Shown one piece after another: positions 22,037 to 35,054 of a stretch of DNA of 64,000 nucleotides (position 1 is its first letter; each line of letters begins with the position of its first letter). This stretch comes from Cryptomeria japonica (taxonomy: Eukaryota > Streptophyta > Pinopsida > Cupressales > Cupressaceae). Both the position numbers and the translations under genes were made by a program. The notes beneath the pieces are model-generated. The model saw only the letters and a program-made list of their open reading frames with translations, had not been told where the DNA came from and did no database searches. Location of the stretch: assembly GCF_030272615.1 (NCBI RefSeq), contig NC_081412.1:341811370-341875369 (forward strand), given 5' to 3'.

Positions 22037-22365
22037 TGTTGGCCTCTTGAGTGATAATAATCTTGTTGAGGTAGAAGCACTCAAATATCTTCCAATATTT
22101 CTAGACTAAATTATAGTTTTCACATTTATAAGAGCAAATGATTTTTAACATAGTCAAAGCCATGTAACCAAGCAATTTGTTGTGTTGTAATTGTGTCCAT
22201 TAAATAAGCTTGCAATGGGAAGCCAAATTGGTTGTCTATAAATCAACCTACATAAGAAAACAAGAGTAAAACTAAATTCTCAACCGACATCATAATTTTT
22301 ATTCTATACTTTGATATCCCATGAAAGTAATTCACATGTCCTATAAATCTATAGAATATCTAACA
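22037..22365 (-). mobile_element. Probable second copia LTR, 3' of a copia pol remnant
   Basis: On the minus strand the sequence TCAAGGGAG at 22374-22366 looks like a polypurine tract and is followed by TGTTAGATATTC. The candidate LTR would end GGCCAACA at 22037. The RT remnant lies upstream on the same strand, so this should be its 3' LTR. The word TGGTAT follows the end, as a PBS would, which is unexpected for a 3' LTR and leaves the boundary uncertain. Confidence 0.45.
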
Positions 22366-23640
22366 CTCCCTTGAATGACTAAACCGCATACGAATCAAAG
22401 ATTTATCTCTATATTTCAAAAAATTTCTTTGTTAACTAGTTCAATCATTATGTGTACAATTTACTCTTTTGTAGACAATAATAAGGGGAAAAACATCTTC
22501 ATTATCTGCCAACAAGGAACTATAATGGTATTGAATTTCAAAATGTTTGCATCTACCATGACAAAGTGGATTCCATCAGTTTTAGGATTCCTTTATCATC
22601 ACAAAAGAGTGAATTTAGTGCAGTGGAACCAAGTTGAAGATGAACCCAAAATGTATGCGACCACATCACTTCACACACTATACAAATAGTTGCCTTATAT
22701 TTTTCTTTAGCGAAAGATAAGGCAATAATGAATTATAACTTAACTTGCTCCCCAATTAAATTCATAATTATTCTTTGATTCAAGAGCTAAAATATATACA
22801 ATTGTAGATCAACAAGTATCAACTAATCCAATCCAATCAAAGTTAGCATGCAGAGATACCATGAAATTAGATATATATTTAATGAAGAATGCCAAAAGTG
22901 AGCATTCCTTTGACATATTGAAGAATATGTTTTACAATTTTCCAAAATTATCGAGGCCTAGATATAAATCTAGAAATTTATCCCAAAAAACCTAAATAAT
23001 ATTATAGGAGACCAAGATAAATCATTTAAAAATTATAACAAAGGTTAGGTTTCACTTTTTGATTGAATTGGCTCCATTTATCATGAGGCTAAGATCACCA
23101 ACATAAATAACCAATATTTCAGTATCAATGCTAGTATTTTAACATAGATATTTGGATCATAATTGATTCTTTGGAATCCTAACTATACAAGGTTTTATTT
23201 GATAGGCTCTAGAAGCTTTCTTAAGTCCATACAAGGAATTAACCAACCTACAAATCAATTTTTCTTTTCCTACAACCCAAAATCCAAAACATAGAACTCT
23301 TAAGGTTGCATGGTGTAGATTTCCTCCACTATATGTCCATTCAAGAAGCCACTTTTAATGTCCATTTGATATGTTTTCTATCATAACTAAGAAATGATAG
23401 ATATTTTTAATTGAAATGTTAACTATATTGTGTGCTCATTCTTGTGAGCTTAGTTTGAAGGTTGGCTTTCACCCCATTCATAATTGAATTCTTTAGCCTC
23501 CAAAACATCATATAAAATATGAAATTATATTTTGGCTAACTATGTTTGATTTCATATTTATTTAAGTATCATAATTAGATTTTTACCCTTTTAATTTTAT
23601 CAAATCTATGATTTATCCTAATCCTTCTTCAATTCTCACA
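22366..23640 (-). pseudogene. Ty1/copia pol remnant (RT and end of RNase H)
   Basis: Read on the minus strand near 23390-23290, the frames give IKSGFLNGHIVEEIYTMQP, the conserved copia RT motif (D-V-K-S-A-F-L-N-G). Next come LVNSLYGLKKASRAY (family form LKKSLYGLKQAPRAW) and VIYVGDLSLM, where the catalytic YVDD box reads YVGD. Further on, weak RNase H similarity ends near 22400 beside a polypurine tract. Many stops and frameshifts are present; gag and integrase were not recognised. Confidence 0.72.
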
Positions 23641-25284
23641 CTAGATTAAATATTTGCAATTTCCCATACAAAATTACTTGTATATTTTCCATAATTTGAG
23701 AAAGATATCTCATCCCCAACCACATATCTATTAATCACAATCTTATTATTAGAGACATTAAGTAACATTTATGCCTTTGACTATTCACTATAGGCAACAA
23801 ACATATACCTTAAAACTTTTAAATCTAATTTACTCTTGTAATGCTCTGCCAAGGAAACTTAGAGGAGAAGACAAAACACACTAGTAATTTTTTTTTTTTT
23901 TTTTTTTTTGTAATTAAGTGAGTACAGACACATGAAATAAGTTCACACTAGAAGATAAGATATTAATTCATCAACACATGTGCAATGCGGAAGACTAAAT
24001 ATTCAACAACTCTATCAAGACTATATAGCTTACTGTACTCTAACACAAGACACCTTAAGGGTTCCTAGACGTCATTACTAAAACAAAATCCCAACCATTT
24101 TGAAACACAAGACGACACTTGGATATGACTAAATCAACCTCCAAATATACTCAATTATTTTATGTTCATTTTAGTGCACCAATTGAAGTGTTCCTATGAT
24201 AACATCTTAATATAGAGTCAAATAAGAAGCATACATAATCATGTGTCGTACCCAGTTCCAACACCAGTCCACTAAGCCTGTAGACTCTATTCATATTCAT
24301 AGGTTTACATTACATCATTCTCTATCAAGATTGCTCTTAATACATAGTTTTCCCATAATTAAAATGATCATTCAAATGAAATTTACTCATATAACTAGTA
24401 AAGAAGAAAGATGAAGAACAAATAACTGAAAAGGTGAAGAAGCTCTACAAGATGCTCACAAACAAGTCCACTGATCCCCAATGGTGCTGTGCAATGCCAC
24501 CCAACCATGTGGCACCCTCAGTTATACCCCCCATGCTCATGGAGATAGTCATAAGGCCCAAACACTCAAGAACGACATCATCATGGAATAGGCTAGTCAC
24601 TCACACCATACATAGAGCATACATGACACAACATAACATATGAGTAAGCAATGCACTATCCATGATAAGAATGATACACAATCATGAGGTCAACATATGA
24701 TCTCTACATAATCTATAATAGGGCTAAATAGTAAGGAGAACAATAAGGAATTATCAAATGTAGCACCAACAACTCATTCAGTGTTCAGATGATCTTCTCA
24801 TGTAAACAAGGAGCCTCCTAACCCTGACCATCTCACATGGACAGTTCCTTACTTCCAACACATCCCAAGACTTCATAAGCACTTAGTCATGAGGGAAAAT
24901 AACACATACTAATGATACACAATCTATTATCTCATGTTATCTCAATAATACAATCAACATCAAGACCCACTTCCCAACTGTCTCCATCAACAAACCCTAG
25001 ACATATCATGCTAATCATGAACACGAGACAAAAAATACATACACATGATCAATATAAAACTCCAATCACAATGGTTGTGTTAATCACATAGTATACATTC
25101 CCTTTTAATCATAACATAAATTCTCATCTTTATTCAATCAAGGATACACAGTTCAACATTAAATGCCACATCTCAATGCAGACGGTCAAATCCACTCTCA
25201 ATCACATAAGAGCAATGTATGGATACAAATTAAAATAATCATAACAACATTTAATGGACAACTGTCACAAGTCACATTGATGAC
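23641..25284. other. No gene recognised; probable old repeat
   Basis: AT- and CA-rich sequence without coding similarity. It holds a pure poly-T run of about 22 bases at 23889-23910. The part from 24430 to 25284 is rich in CATCAT, ATCATAAC and CACATC words and resembles the sequence on the far side of element E (46582-46854), as expected if E inserted into one older unit. Confidence 0.45.
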
Positions 25285-25289
25285 ATACT

Positions 25290-26749
<1,460 letters not shown>

Positions 26750-26760
26750 ATCTCCCCCGT
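26750..26760 (-). other. Polypurine tract of element E
   Basis: The minus strand reads ACGGGGGAGAT directly before the LTR start TGTTAGACT. A similar form (AAAGGGGGAGAT) precedes the 3' LTR of element B. Confidence 0.8.
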
Positions 26761-26936
26761 TGTCATTGATGGTAAAACATCTCAAAAAAGAATAATGCAT
26801 GAAACTCCCCCTTACTTATATGACTTATATCTCCATTACTTTACCTTTTTTTATATCTCTCCCATACTCTATTTCTCTCCCCCTTTTCCAACAATGACAG
26901 AGGGTCCCTTCAACCATTAGCAACGCAAAAAGAATG

Positions 26937-28770
26937 TCAAAAATGTAAATAAAAAATTTCCTTAACTGTTCTTCTTCTAAAATATCTACTTGTACTTCTC
27001 CTTAAATTCTGGAAGAAGAACCTTCCAGGAATGCACAACCAATTTAATGCTAACCAATAAACTTTTGCACTCCACCAATATATCAACACCATCAAGAAAA
27101 TTGTTTGGAGTAGACGGATTCTGCTCATACTCAACTGCATCACTAAGCAATGCTGAGAAATGTTCCAATTTTTCTTTAACAATCTCCTTCACTTTCTAGA
27201 AAATACTGACATAATCCTCCTTTTGCCTTTGCAAGGATAACAATTCAGGCTACAGGGAATTCACTTTCTTCCTTTGCTCACCATCTTTGTCGCTCAGAAA
27301 ATCAAATGTATTTCCTATAGAATTTAACTCCTCTTCAATTGATTCAACTTTTTCTTTGAATTTCACCATAACCATCGGTCATTGTAAACAATATCTATAA
27401 ATTTTGCTAGCACCATTGATACAATCTCTCATTTCATTTATGCATTCAGATAGAGCCCTCTGTGCATCATTGTATTTATCCAACATACCCTGCATATTAA
27501 CAACTTCTGTCTCTGAATCCTTTATACTAATAGGTCACTCAATCAATCTCTTTAATTAACTCAGACAAAGATTCCAGAAGCATATCACTAACATCTTCAA
27601 TTTTAACATTGTTCTGAAGCAAATATTCTATCAGGACTTCCTCAATTCTATCTGTCTCAACAAAAGTAAGGCACATCTATCCAATCTTCTTTATTCCATC
27701 TCCTCTACCAATAATTTCTAGCAAATCAAACTTATCATCATCAGATTTAGATACTTTTACTTTATGCTCTGCAACAACCACTTCTCCCTTAGCCATAGGG
27801 GATTCCAGATCTTCAATCACAACAATGTCTTTCTCCTTTTGATCATTCTTTTTTATTTTATATTCCAAAGTACTAGAAGGCCACATTCTCTTTCCTTTTT
27901 CTCTTTCTAGAGGAAGAACCCTCCTTAGTTGAACCAGTACCAGGGGATACTAGGCCAATACTCCACATATCTATAATTGATTTGAAGTAAACATCACAAT
28001 TTTCTTCTCTCATTTCCAAACCACTCAAATATCAAAATATTTGTGTAGCAATTAGAACATGGGACTCCCACACCACATTTTCCTTTGCTAGTAAAGATCC
28101 TAGACAATACATAGCCAAATAGACAAACAACGATCCAAATTGGAAGGGGCAACCTTGCTCTTTTGTCATCTTGATGTTCTCTAGCAATAGATTCTTTAAT
28201 AATTCACACAAGTCAAATACTCTATCTTCTATAACAACCATATGTGCCATATATAAAGCAATAGTTGAAGTAGAAGATTTGCAATTTCTAATATAAATCT
28301 TGTAAGAGATAAAAATTCTCTCTAATTACCCATCACACCAGTCAGTGTTTCAACTTGTTCTTTATATATTTCTTAACCAATACAAATCCTCTATTGCGTA
28401 AACCAGTAACTGCCAAAATACTGTCCTTCGTGATTGGATAGGGTTTGTCTAAATATGATACAATTATTTTGCGCATGACTTAGAATTACTCTGATCACAT
28501 CCTCATTGTCAAACCAGGGAAACTCAGTCCATAGATCCAATTCTTTATGCTCAAACTCCTTAATATTTTACAAATTTGCTTCACCTAACCTCTTTTTCAG
28601 CTTTATGATATTTTCAAGGTTAAGTTCATCTAGCCATACCTTCTCCAAAATTTGAAAATTCACTGCTTGATTCCCCGATGATCATCTTTGATTCCATGAC
28701 TACTAGCTCTGCTTCTCTGCTATTTGCTCTTCAACTGTACACAACCTCTTTAAGAACTTTGGTGTAGGGA
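26937..28770 (-). pseudogene. Element E: long coiled-coil-like 3' ORF of unknown function
   Basis: The minus strand holds a decayed coding region of about 600 codons just upstream of the polypurine tract. Its first part has KVWLDELNLENIIKLKKRL, ELDLWTEFPWFDNEDVIRVI, AHMVVIEDRVFDLCELLKNL and GSLFVYLAMYCLGSLLA, a globular-looking region reminiscent of proteins annotated as putative plant transposon proteins. Then comes a basic stretch (SRKRKRKEN) and charged helical segments (QGMLDKYNDAQRALSECINE, KFKEKVESIEEELNSIGNTF, KEKLEHFSALLSDAVEYEQN). It is not gag, protease, integrase or RT. A similar ORF occupies the same place in element F. Confidence 0.6.
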
Positions 28771-30285
28771 ATCTCTTGGTTTCGGATTTTGTTTGTTGTT
28801 TATGTGTTGGTAGGTGGTCTTACACCCTAGGATGGTGTTTTGGATTAGATTGGATCTTTGGATCCTATGAATGTAATAAAGAACCTTTTGTAAGGTCAAT
28901 TTGCTCTAGGTCATTTATAAAACTAGTGACCAACTCTGACCATGGGTTCATGTAGGGTAGGAGGTATGTTGTTAGGTTGTACTAAGTTGTTTTAGGCCTA
29001 TGGATGGTCTACAAGTCCATTAGGGACTTTGGAATGCCAAATTTGAAAAGTTGTAAGAAGTTGTAAAAGTTGCTAAGCAACATTTACCCACCGATTGGGA
29101 AAGAAGTTCCAATGGTCATAACTAGTTGGAAACCAGTTATATCCATTGGGGGAAGGCCTATTTGTGCCTTTGAGATCATCTATGAGTGGGTTGGATGATG
29201 AATGTATGAAGTTAGTGGTTTGAATACACAAAAAACTCAGATTTTGCCCATTTTCACTAGTTTTCCGTACTATACGATCTGATAGAGGATTGGTTGGCAT
29301 GAAAATTTGAATTTGTTGGATTGTGGTGTGAATGTAGGTTTGAACACAAGTGGACTGACTTGAATTGGTGGAGTTTGGAGCAAGTGGTGGGCAGTTTACC
29401 AAAAACTATCACTCAAAGACCTTGCCTAACTTGCAGATCTTACTGAAGAATTCAAAGACCCTTTAGGAAATGCAGGTTGAGGGGGTGTATATTGTGGTTA
29501 CAAAAGGGTGGAATCTGGGAGTGAGTTTTGGTGTGCTTTCCACCAAACCCTAGGTTAAACAAAACCATGTGTTTAGCCTAGCCAACAAGAGGAATGAGAA
29601 AATAGTCACCTAGGGAGTGTTTGGGAACCAGTCTAAATGTGGTTTTGTCTCATTAGAAACCTAAGGAGCATGCCCAAGGAGTGATTTAGGTTCCACAACC
29701 CCATTCTTAAGTAGTTGCTTTGGAAAACAAGCCTAATTAGGCCTATTAGGTCTACAAACTGAGTTGGTGCTTAGGGGTGCTGGAGAAAGGTCATAACTCT
29801 AACTTTTGGAATTGGATGTAAGATCAAAAAGGGTACTCTGAAATATAATATGTTCCTAGGGTGTTTTGAGGAAAATTTGGATTATTTGAGAAACACCGGT
29901 CAGATAGGGCTACAAGGAATATGCTTAATTGGGGGTTCCTTGACCCGGGTGTAGTAGGAAGTCTTCAAACTTGAGTGAAAGGAATAGGATGAGTGTCCTT
30001 GGTTTTAAAATATCCCTAACCCTCCTTAGGAAGTGTTGTGGTTGATTGAGTACATTGGTGTGTGTGTAGAACCCTAGTTGTGGGTTGAGATAAGCCTTGT
30101 CTAGGCTTAGAAGGGTGAATTGGGTCTTCTTACCTTCTTGTTGCCCACTCTGCATCACACTTATATTAAAGAAATAATCTCAATCATCAATACTTATCTT
30201 TCCACAAAAAGTGTCTTATTGATGACATCAACACAAACCTCAAATTACTGGATAGCATCTCAAACACAGTCATACCAGACCGACG
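28771..30285. other. Unassigned repeat-like sequence within element E
   Basis: GT-rich, non-coding sequence starting where the E-derived ORF loses similarity. Short open frames carry no motif. It probably derives from an insertion into E, but no terminal repeats were identified. Confidence 0.4.
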
Positions 30286-30290
30286 ATATG

Positions 30291-31441
30291 TGTTGGTATT
30301 ATGGATGACTTCGTCATGTGTTGCATTGGTTTTTTCATTGATGCCAACACTTATCTTTCTGGAGGTCTACATTGTTGATTTGGCACTATGGATATATTGG
30401 TTTATTGTTGAACCGACACATTGTATTCAGCGACATGGTTATTGGCTTGTGCACAATCTCCGGTATATCTTCACCGACATGATATATTGTTCACCAGCAG
30501 TGATGATGACTTGTTATCATCTGGAGATCATTTGGTTATGTCAAAGACATGGATTGGATGCTTGGATTTGGTGTTTTTCTTACTGGTCTAATCAGGTTGA
30601 CATATTTTCTTTTACCGGTAGATAGGTCCAGGTTACACACTGGTACAAGATATCATGTTCCAGATCAACACAACATGTTTTTGAAATGGTTTATTAATGT
30701 GTAAATATATTGAGGCCGACATATTGTATCACATCAAGACTTATTTTTTAATTGTAATATCTTTAGTGAGCTGACCTTATGATTCGGTCTTAGGTTTTGT
30801 ATAAATAATTGTAAGATCTTATTGAAGATCGTATTGTATGAGTGTGTGCGAATATTGAAGATCATTGTGAAGAGTGAAAATAAGCAGATCCTTGTGCGAA
30901 TCATGCATAGATTATTTGAAGGTTGAAGGAAAGGTTATGAAGGTGTTTGGCACTCATGTTCAAAGCTTAAACCGATACTGAATCCAACATTGCAGATGCT
31001 ATTCTGAAGCAGTACATTATTTATTGGATTTAACCATCCAACTGTAGTCAGTGTGACTCCTATTTTGTGATTGAGCAGTGAGCTCTAGGCGGTTGACCTT
31101 TTTGCATGTGCAGATCCTATTTGTATACACTTACTATCTATAGTAGTATCATCTGATTGTGGGTAAGGTTTCCCACCATGGTTTTTCCATTTATAGGGTT
31201 TCCACGTCAAAATCTCTGTGTCATGTGTTGTGGATGTTGTTTCTCTTTCTATTTCATGCATTAAGTTATACCAGTACTGCTATAATAGTTAATCTATTTT
31301 ACCGACATTAAAGTTTGTTTTATCGGCATTGAGTTTTATGTTGGAATAATTTGTTTTGGGTTATAATTTATTGACAACTGGTTCACAACTGATTCACCCC
31401 CCCCCCCCCCCCCTCTTAGTTATCCTTCCCGGTTCCTAACA
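30291..31441 (+). mobile_element. Solo LTR (copia-type), TSD ATATG
   Basis: 1151 bp starting TGTTGGTATTATGG and ending GGTTCCTAACA, flanked by ATATG at 30286-30290 and 31442-31446. It contains GGTTTTTCC...GGGTTTCCACG and GATTCAC followed by a run of C (31392-31414) near its end. No internal sequence is attached. LTR F (60132-61003, opposite strand) and the LTR nested in element A share blocks such as ATGCTATTCT and the C-run end. Confidence 0.9.
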
Positions 31442-31532
31442 ATATGAACCAACTTAGAAGAGGGGGTCAAAAGATTTCCCTTTAAAACTCCCCCTAAGCC
31501 AAAGAAATAAGCTCAGTTACCAGAGGAAGGGG

Positions 31533-31744
31533 TGTATGATAAACTTATAAGGTACTGAGAGGGGGGGGGGTGAATCAGTGCAAGCAAAAACTTAATAAAT
31601 CTGATAACGACTTTCACCAACTTGAAAATCAATATGCATGCAGGAAATATAACCACATAAGAAAACATCCAATAAAGCATGCAAACCATAACAAAATGAT
31701 TTTTCACATGGAAACCCAAATGGGAAAAACCACGGTGGGAATTA
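31533..31744 (-). repeat. LTR C, first piece (split by element B)
   Basis: The minus strand ends CACTGATTCAC, a C-run, TCTCAGTACCTTATAAG, TTTATCATACA, a typical LTR end for the families in this window. It also has the GGTTTTTCCCATTTGGGTTT motif. The sequence stops at AATACC, where element B starts, and continues after B at 39381. Its organisation matches solo LTR D. Confidence 0.65.
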
Positions 31745-31749
31745 ATACC

Positions 31750-33286
31750 TGTTGGCATTATAACAGACAAGAAAAAGGTTGGCATTCCAATTACAATGAG
31801 AGATTGTTGGCATTTCAATAAGGATATTGAGAAGGTTGTTGATGACTATGGATACAATTGATTAAGGATGATTACTGTCTTAATATTATTATTTTGTCAT
31901 TGATGTCAAGAAATTGATTTTCTAATTCATTATGATGTTGCCATATCTTAAGAAGTATGATTTGATGAGTATAAAGATGTCGGTAAAAGACACAGAAAGA
32001 ATATGATGAATAAGGGGATAAGTTATTCAATGGGCAACTATTACCGAGTTAGACAATGATGAGATCATGATGTTTTGATTGTTTTGATATCCTACATATG
32101 CTATTGTTTGAAAGGTTACTACTATACTATGTTACCGAGCAAAGAACCTAGTCGGTAAACCCTAAGGAACCTATTCGGTAAACCCTAAGGTTATCGCTAT
32201 CGGTTAATGAAGGTAGAATGTCTACCGAGTGAAGTTTAGTATTTACCGAGTTACAATCGAGCTATAACAGAATGCATTAAATATTTACATGTGATATTTA
32301 ATGAAGGAAGCTGATGAGATGGAGTGGATTAAATGATTGGTAAGCCGTGTATGAAGATTGTTAAAGAATCTATGGTAAAGAAAGATCGGCAGGAAGATCT
32401 ACAACTTAGATTGAACTGCAATACTCTAACACAAGTTCCAAGGTGAAAATGCAAGTTCCAAGGCAGGGTAAAACGTTTTTCAGATCGAAGGATACATTGA
32501 ACCTGGACAAGATTGAAGATCTGATGGCTATGATTGATCATGGGAAATGTGATCAAGGAGATTAAGCGGTTGGAAGATTGTTTATAAATAGGAAACTGTT
32601 GATAAACAATGTATGCAGGCAAGTGTATGCACAGGGATGCTACATGGTGATTACCGAGCATAGAAGCTTGAAGACCTGTTTTGATAATAGAGTATAGAGC
32701 CCAGCAGAGGGACAAGATAAGTCCTATGAATTGATTGTATTGAGAAAATAAGAATTTGCTTCAGCATTTTTAGATGTGAAGTTGCAGACATATTTTTATT
32801 ACTGTTATTTTGAGAAGTAGCAGAAAATCTCTTAACCAAGTGGACTTAACAGTCTTATTTGTAAAATCCTCTAGCAAGGTGACATTCTTATTGAGTGTTT
32901 GAAATACTTTAACAAGGTCACTTCTAACAAGGTGAAGATCCTACCAGATCTGAGGGAAATCCCTTAACCGGGTCACATCTAGCAATGTGTTTGTAATCTT
33001 TAACAGGATTTGCTTTTAACCTAGCATATTCTAGAAGAGTATATTTCTTAGTGGGTCCGAAATTCCACAGTGGTTTTTCCCTATTTGGGTTTCCATGTTA
33101 AATCTGGTGTTATATGTTTGTGATCTTATCTATTTATGGGTCTGCATGCATTACTATTTTTCTGATAAGGTTACCGAGGTTGAATCTGTTGTTTTTATTG
33201 AAGATAAAGTTTGAATGATTCACCCCCCCCCTCTCATATTGTTAGCTTGGCATCTGTACTAATCATATTTAGTATCAGAACTATCA
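31750..33286 (+). repeat. 5' LTR of element B
   Basis: 1537 bp, TGTTGGCATTATAACAG to CAGAACTATCA. It has a 23-bp tandem duplication (AACCTAGTCGGTAAACCCTAAGG and the next copy, about 32147-32192) present once in the 3' LTR, which accounts for nearly all of the length difference. The motifs TTTTTCCCTATTTGGGTTTC and GATTCAC plus C-run lie near the end. Confidence 0.95.
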
Positions 33287-33351
33287 ATTGGTATTAGAGC
33301 TTTAGACTCTGGAAGAAAAGTTTAAAGGCACTTGAGTTAAAGATCCAAAAG

Positions 33352-34313
33352 ATGTATAAGAGGGATGCACCGAAGTTGAAAAAGTCAGGTTTCTCTACAT
33401 GGCAGAAAAGGATGAAGCTGCATCTATTAGGAATTGGAGAATATGCTGTCTATTATCTGGAGAATGATTTCATCACACCGAGCACCTATCCATTGACAAT
33501 GGAAGAGATAAAGGCAAAGCAAGAACATATTCAAGCAATGATTGAAATAACATCTGCATTGACCGACTCAGAGTTTAATGATCTAGAAGGATGTACTGAT
33601 GCAAAGGCAATGTGGACTAAGCTCATATCTATGTATGGTGGAGATGAACATGTTCAAAAAGAAAAAGTGGATAGTCTAAGAGAACAACTTGAATCTATGA
33701 GGATGAATGAAGGTGAGAACATAACCCAGTATAGTACAAGACTAAAGGAGATTGTAAATCAAATCAAAGGAGCAGGAGGAACTATTGAAGAAAAGGATGT
33801 AACAAGTAAGATGCTGAGAACCCTTCTACATGCCTATGCAATCCGAGTCTCTGCAATCAATTAATTGAGGTCTGTACCCAATATGCCACTTTCTTTAGAT
33901 GCTACTATTGGTAAGCTACATGCATTTGAGTTAAGTAACTTTGATAACAGTGGGTCATCGGTAAATAAAGCTGAATCTGCATTCAGTTCTTTTCATATTG
34001 ATGAAACTGATGATTACAATGATAGAAAGTATAAGTACTCTGAAGGGAATCATAGTGGAGCAAGTGAAAGATTTCGCAAAAACATGGAGGAGGTACACAA
34101 ACTGTATGAGGAAATCAGAAAGCAAGAAGAGTTTGAAGCACTATTAGCCAGAAGGCTATCGAGAGGAAAAGGTAAGTATAAAGGAAATCTACCTTTAAAA
34201 TGTTTCAATTGTGATAAGATAGGACATATGGCTTCTAACTGTCCTGACAAAGAATCTAGTGAAAAGAGAAATTACCGAGATGACAGATAGAAAGATAATC
34301 ATTACAGAGGACA
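33352..34313 (+). pseudogene. Element B: gag polyprotein with CCHC knuckle
   Basis: The frame opens MYKRDAPKLKKSGFSTWQKR, then shows the UBN2-type gag core (ALTDSEFNDLEGCTDAKAMW, YSTRLKEIVNQIKGAGGTI). A TAA at 33862 interrupts it; the same frame continues to LKCFNCDKIGHMASNCPDK, a perfect CX2CX4HX4C zinc knuckle (34198-34242). A TAG follows at 34288. The start is the first ATG after the PBS with similarity. Gag forms the virus-like particle and binds the element RNA. Confidence 0.9.
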
Positions 34314-34359
34314 CTGAGACTTCAGGAGAAGAGATAAAAAGACATGCCTAATAGCTGAT

Positions 34360-34620
34360 GAGGAATCTAATGATGATAAATTAGATGAAACTGATATAGA
34401 GGAAGTTGTTTATGTGGCTATCAAAGATGGATTAGATGAAGATAGGTATGAAGAAAAAGCTTTAATATCTCATATAAATACTAATGATTCTTGGATCATA
34501 GATAGTGGTTGCTCACATCACATGACAGGTGATAAAAACAAGTTTATTAAATTAGATGATTATGATGGAGGCTATGTAAGATTTGGTAATGATGCACCAT
34601 GTCCGGTAAGAGGTAAATGA
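34360..34620 (+). pseudogene. Element B: protease segment
   Basis: The frame carries NDSWIIDSGCSHHMTGDKNK, the copia aspartic protease motif with D-S-G intact (34492-34512). It continues to GYVRFGNDAPCPVRGK and a TGA at 34618. Similarity carries on past the stop (VYWVEGLK, LLSVAQLN), so the stop is a later mutation in the polyprotein. Confidence 0.85.
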
Positions 34621-35054
34621 TCCATAACACTTCTTGACAATGCTAAATGTAATGATGTTTATTGGGTTGAAGGTTTGAAATAGAATTTGTTGAGTGTAGC
34701 ACAACTAAACAACACAGGTTACCGAATAGAGTTTGAAAAAGGAATTGTCAAAGTTCATGACAAGCATGGAAACTTAGTTGCTACCGGGACAAAAACAAGA
34801 GGTAATACATTTCATCTTGACTCAACTCGGAATAAATGTCTATATGCAAGGATAGATGATACCTAGTTATGACATAAAAGGTTTTGTCATGTTAATTTTG
34901 ATAATTTGATCAAAATAAGTAAGAAGCACCGAGTAAGAGGTCTACCGAGTCTTGAAAAACCTGAGAATGCTATGTGCCGAGGATGCCAGATGGGTAAGAT
35001 GACAAGATCAAGCTTTACAAGTAAGTCCTACACTTCTAAGGGAATTTTGATCTT
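34621..35054 (+). pseudogene. Element B: GAG-pre-integrase region
   Basis: This continues the protease frame with several stops (TAG at 34681, TAG at 34864). It shows HKRFCHVNFDNLIKISKK and CRGCQMGKMTRSSF, the HHCC integrase zinc finger of copia (H-x-R-x-x-H...C-x2-C); the W before HKR is a stop. A one-base shift near 35045 moves the frame to that of the integrase core. Confidence 0.82.

Noticed and set aside
30290-30625. 111-residue open frame
   Set aside because: Lies entirely within the solo LTR at 30291-31441 and has no motif.
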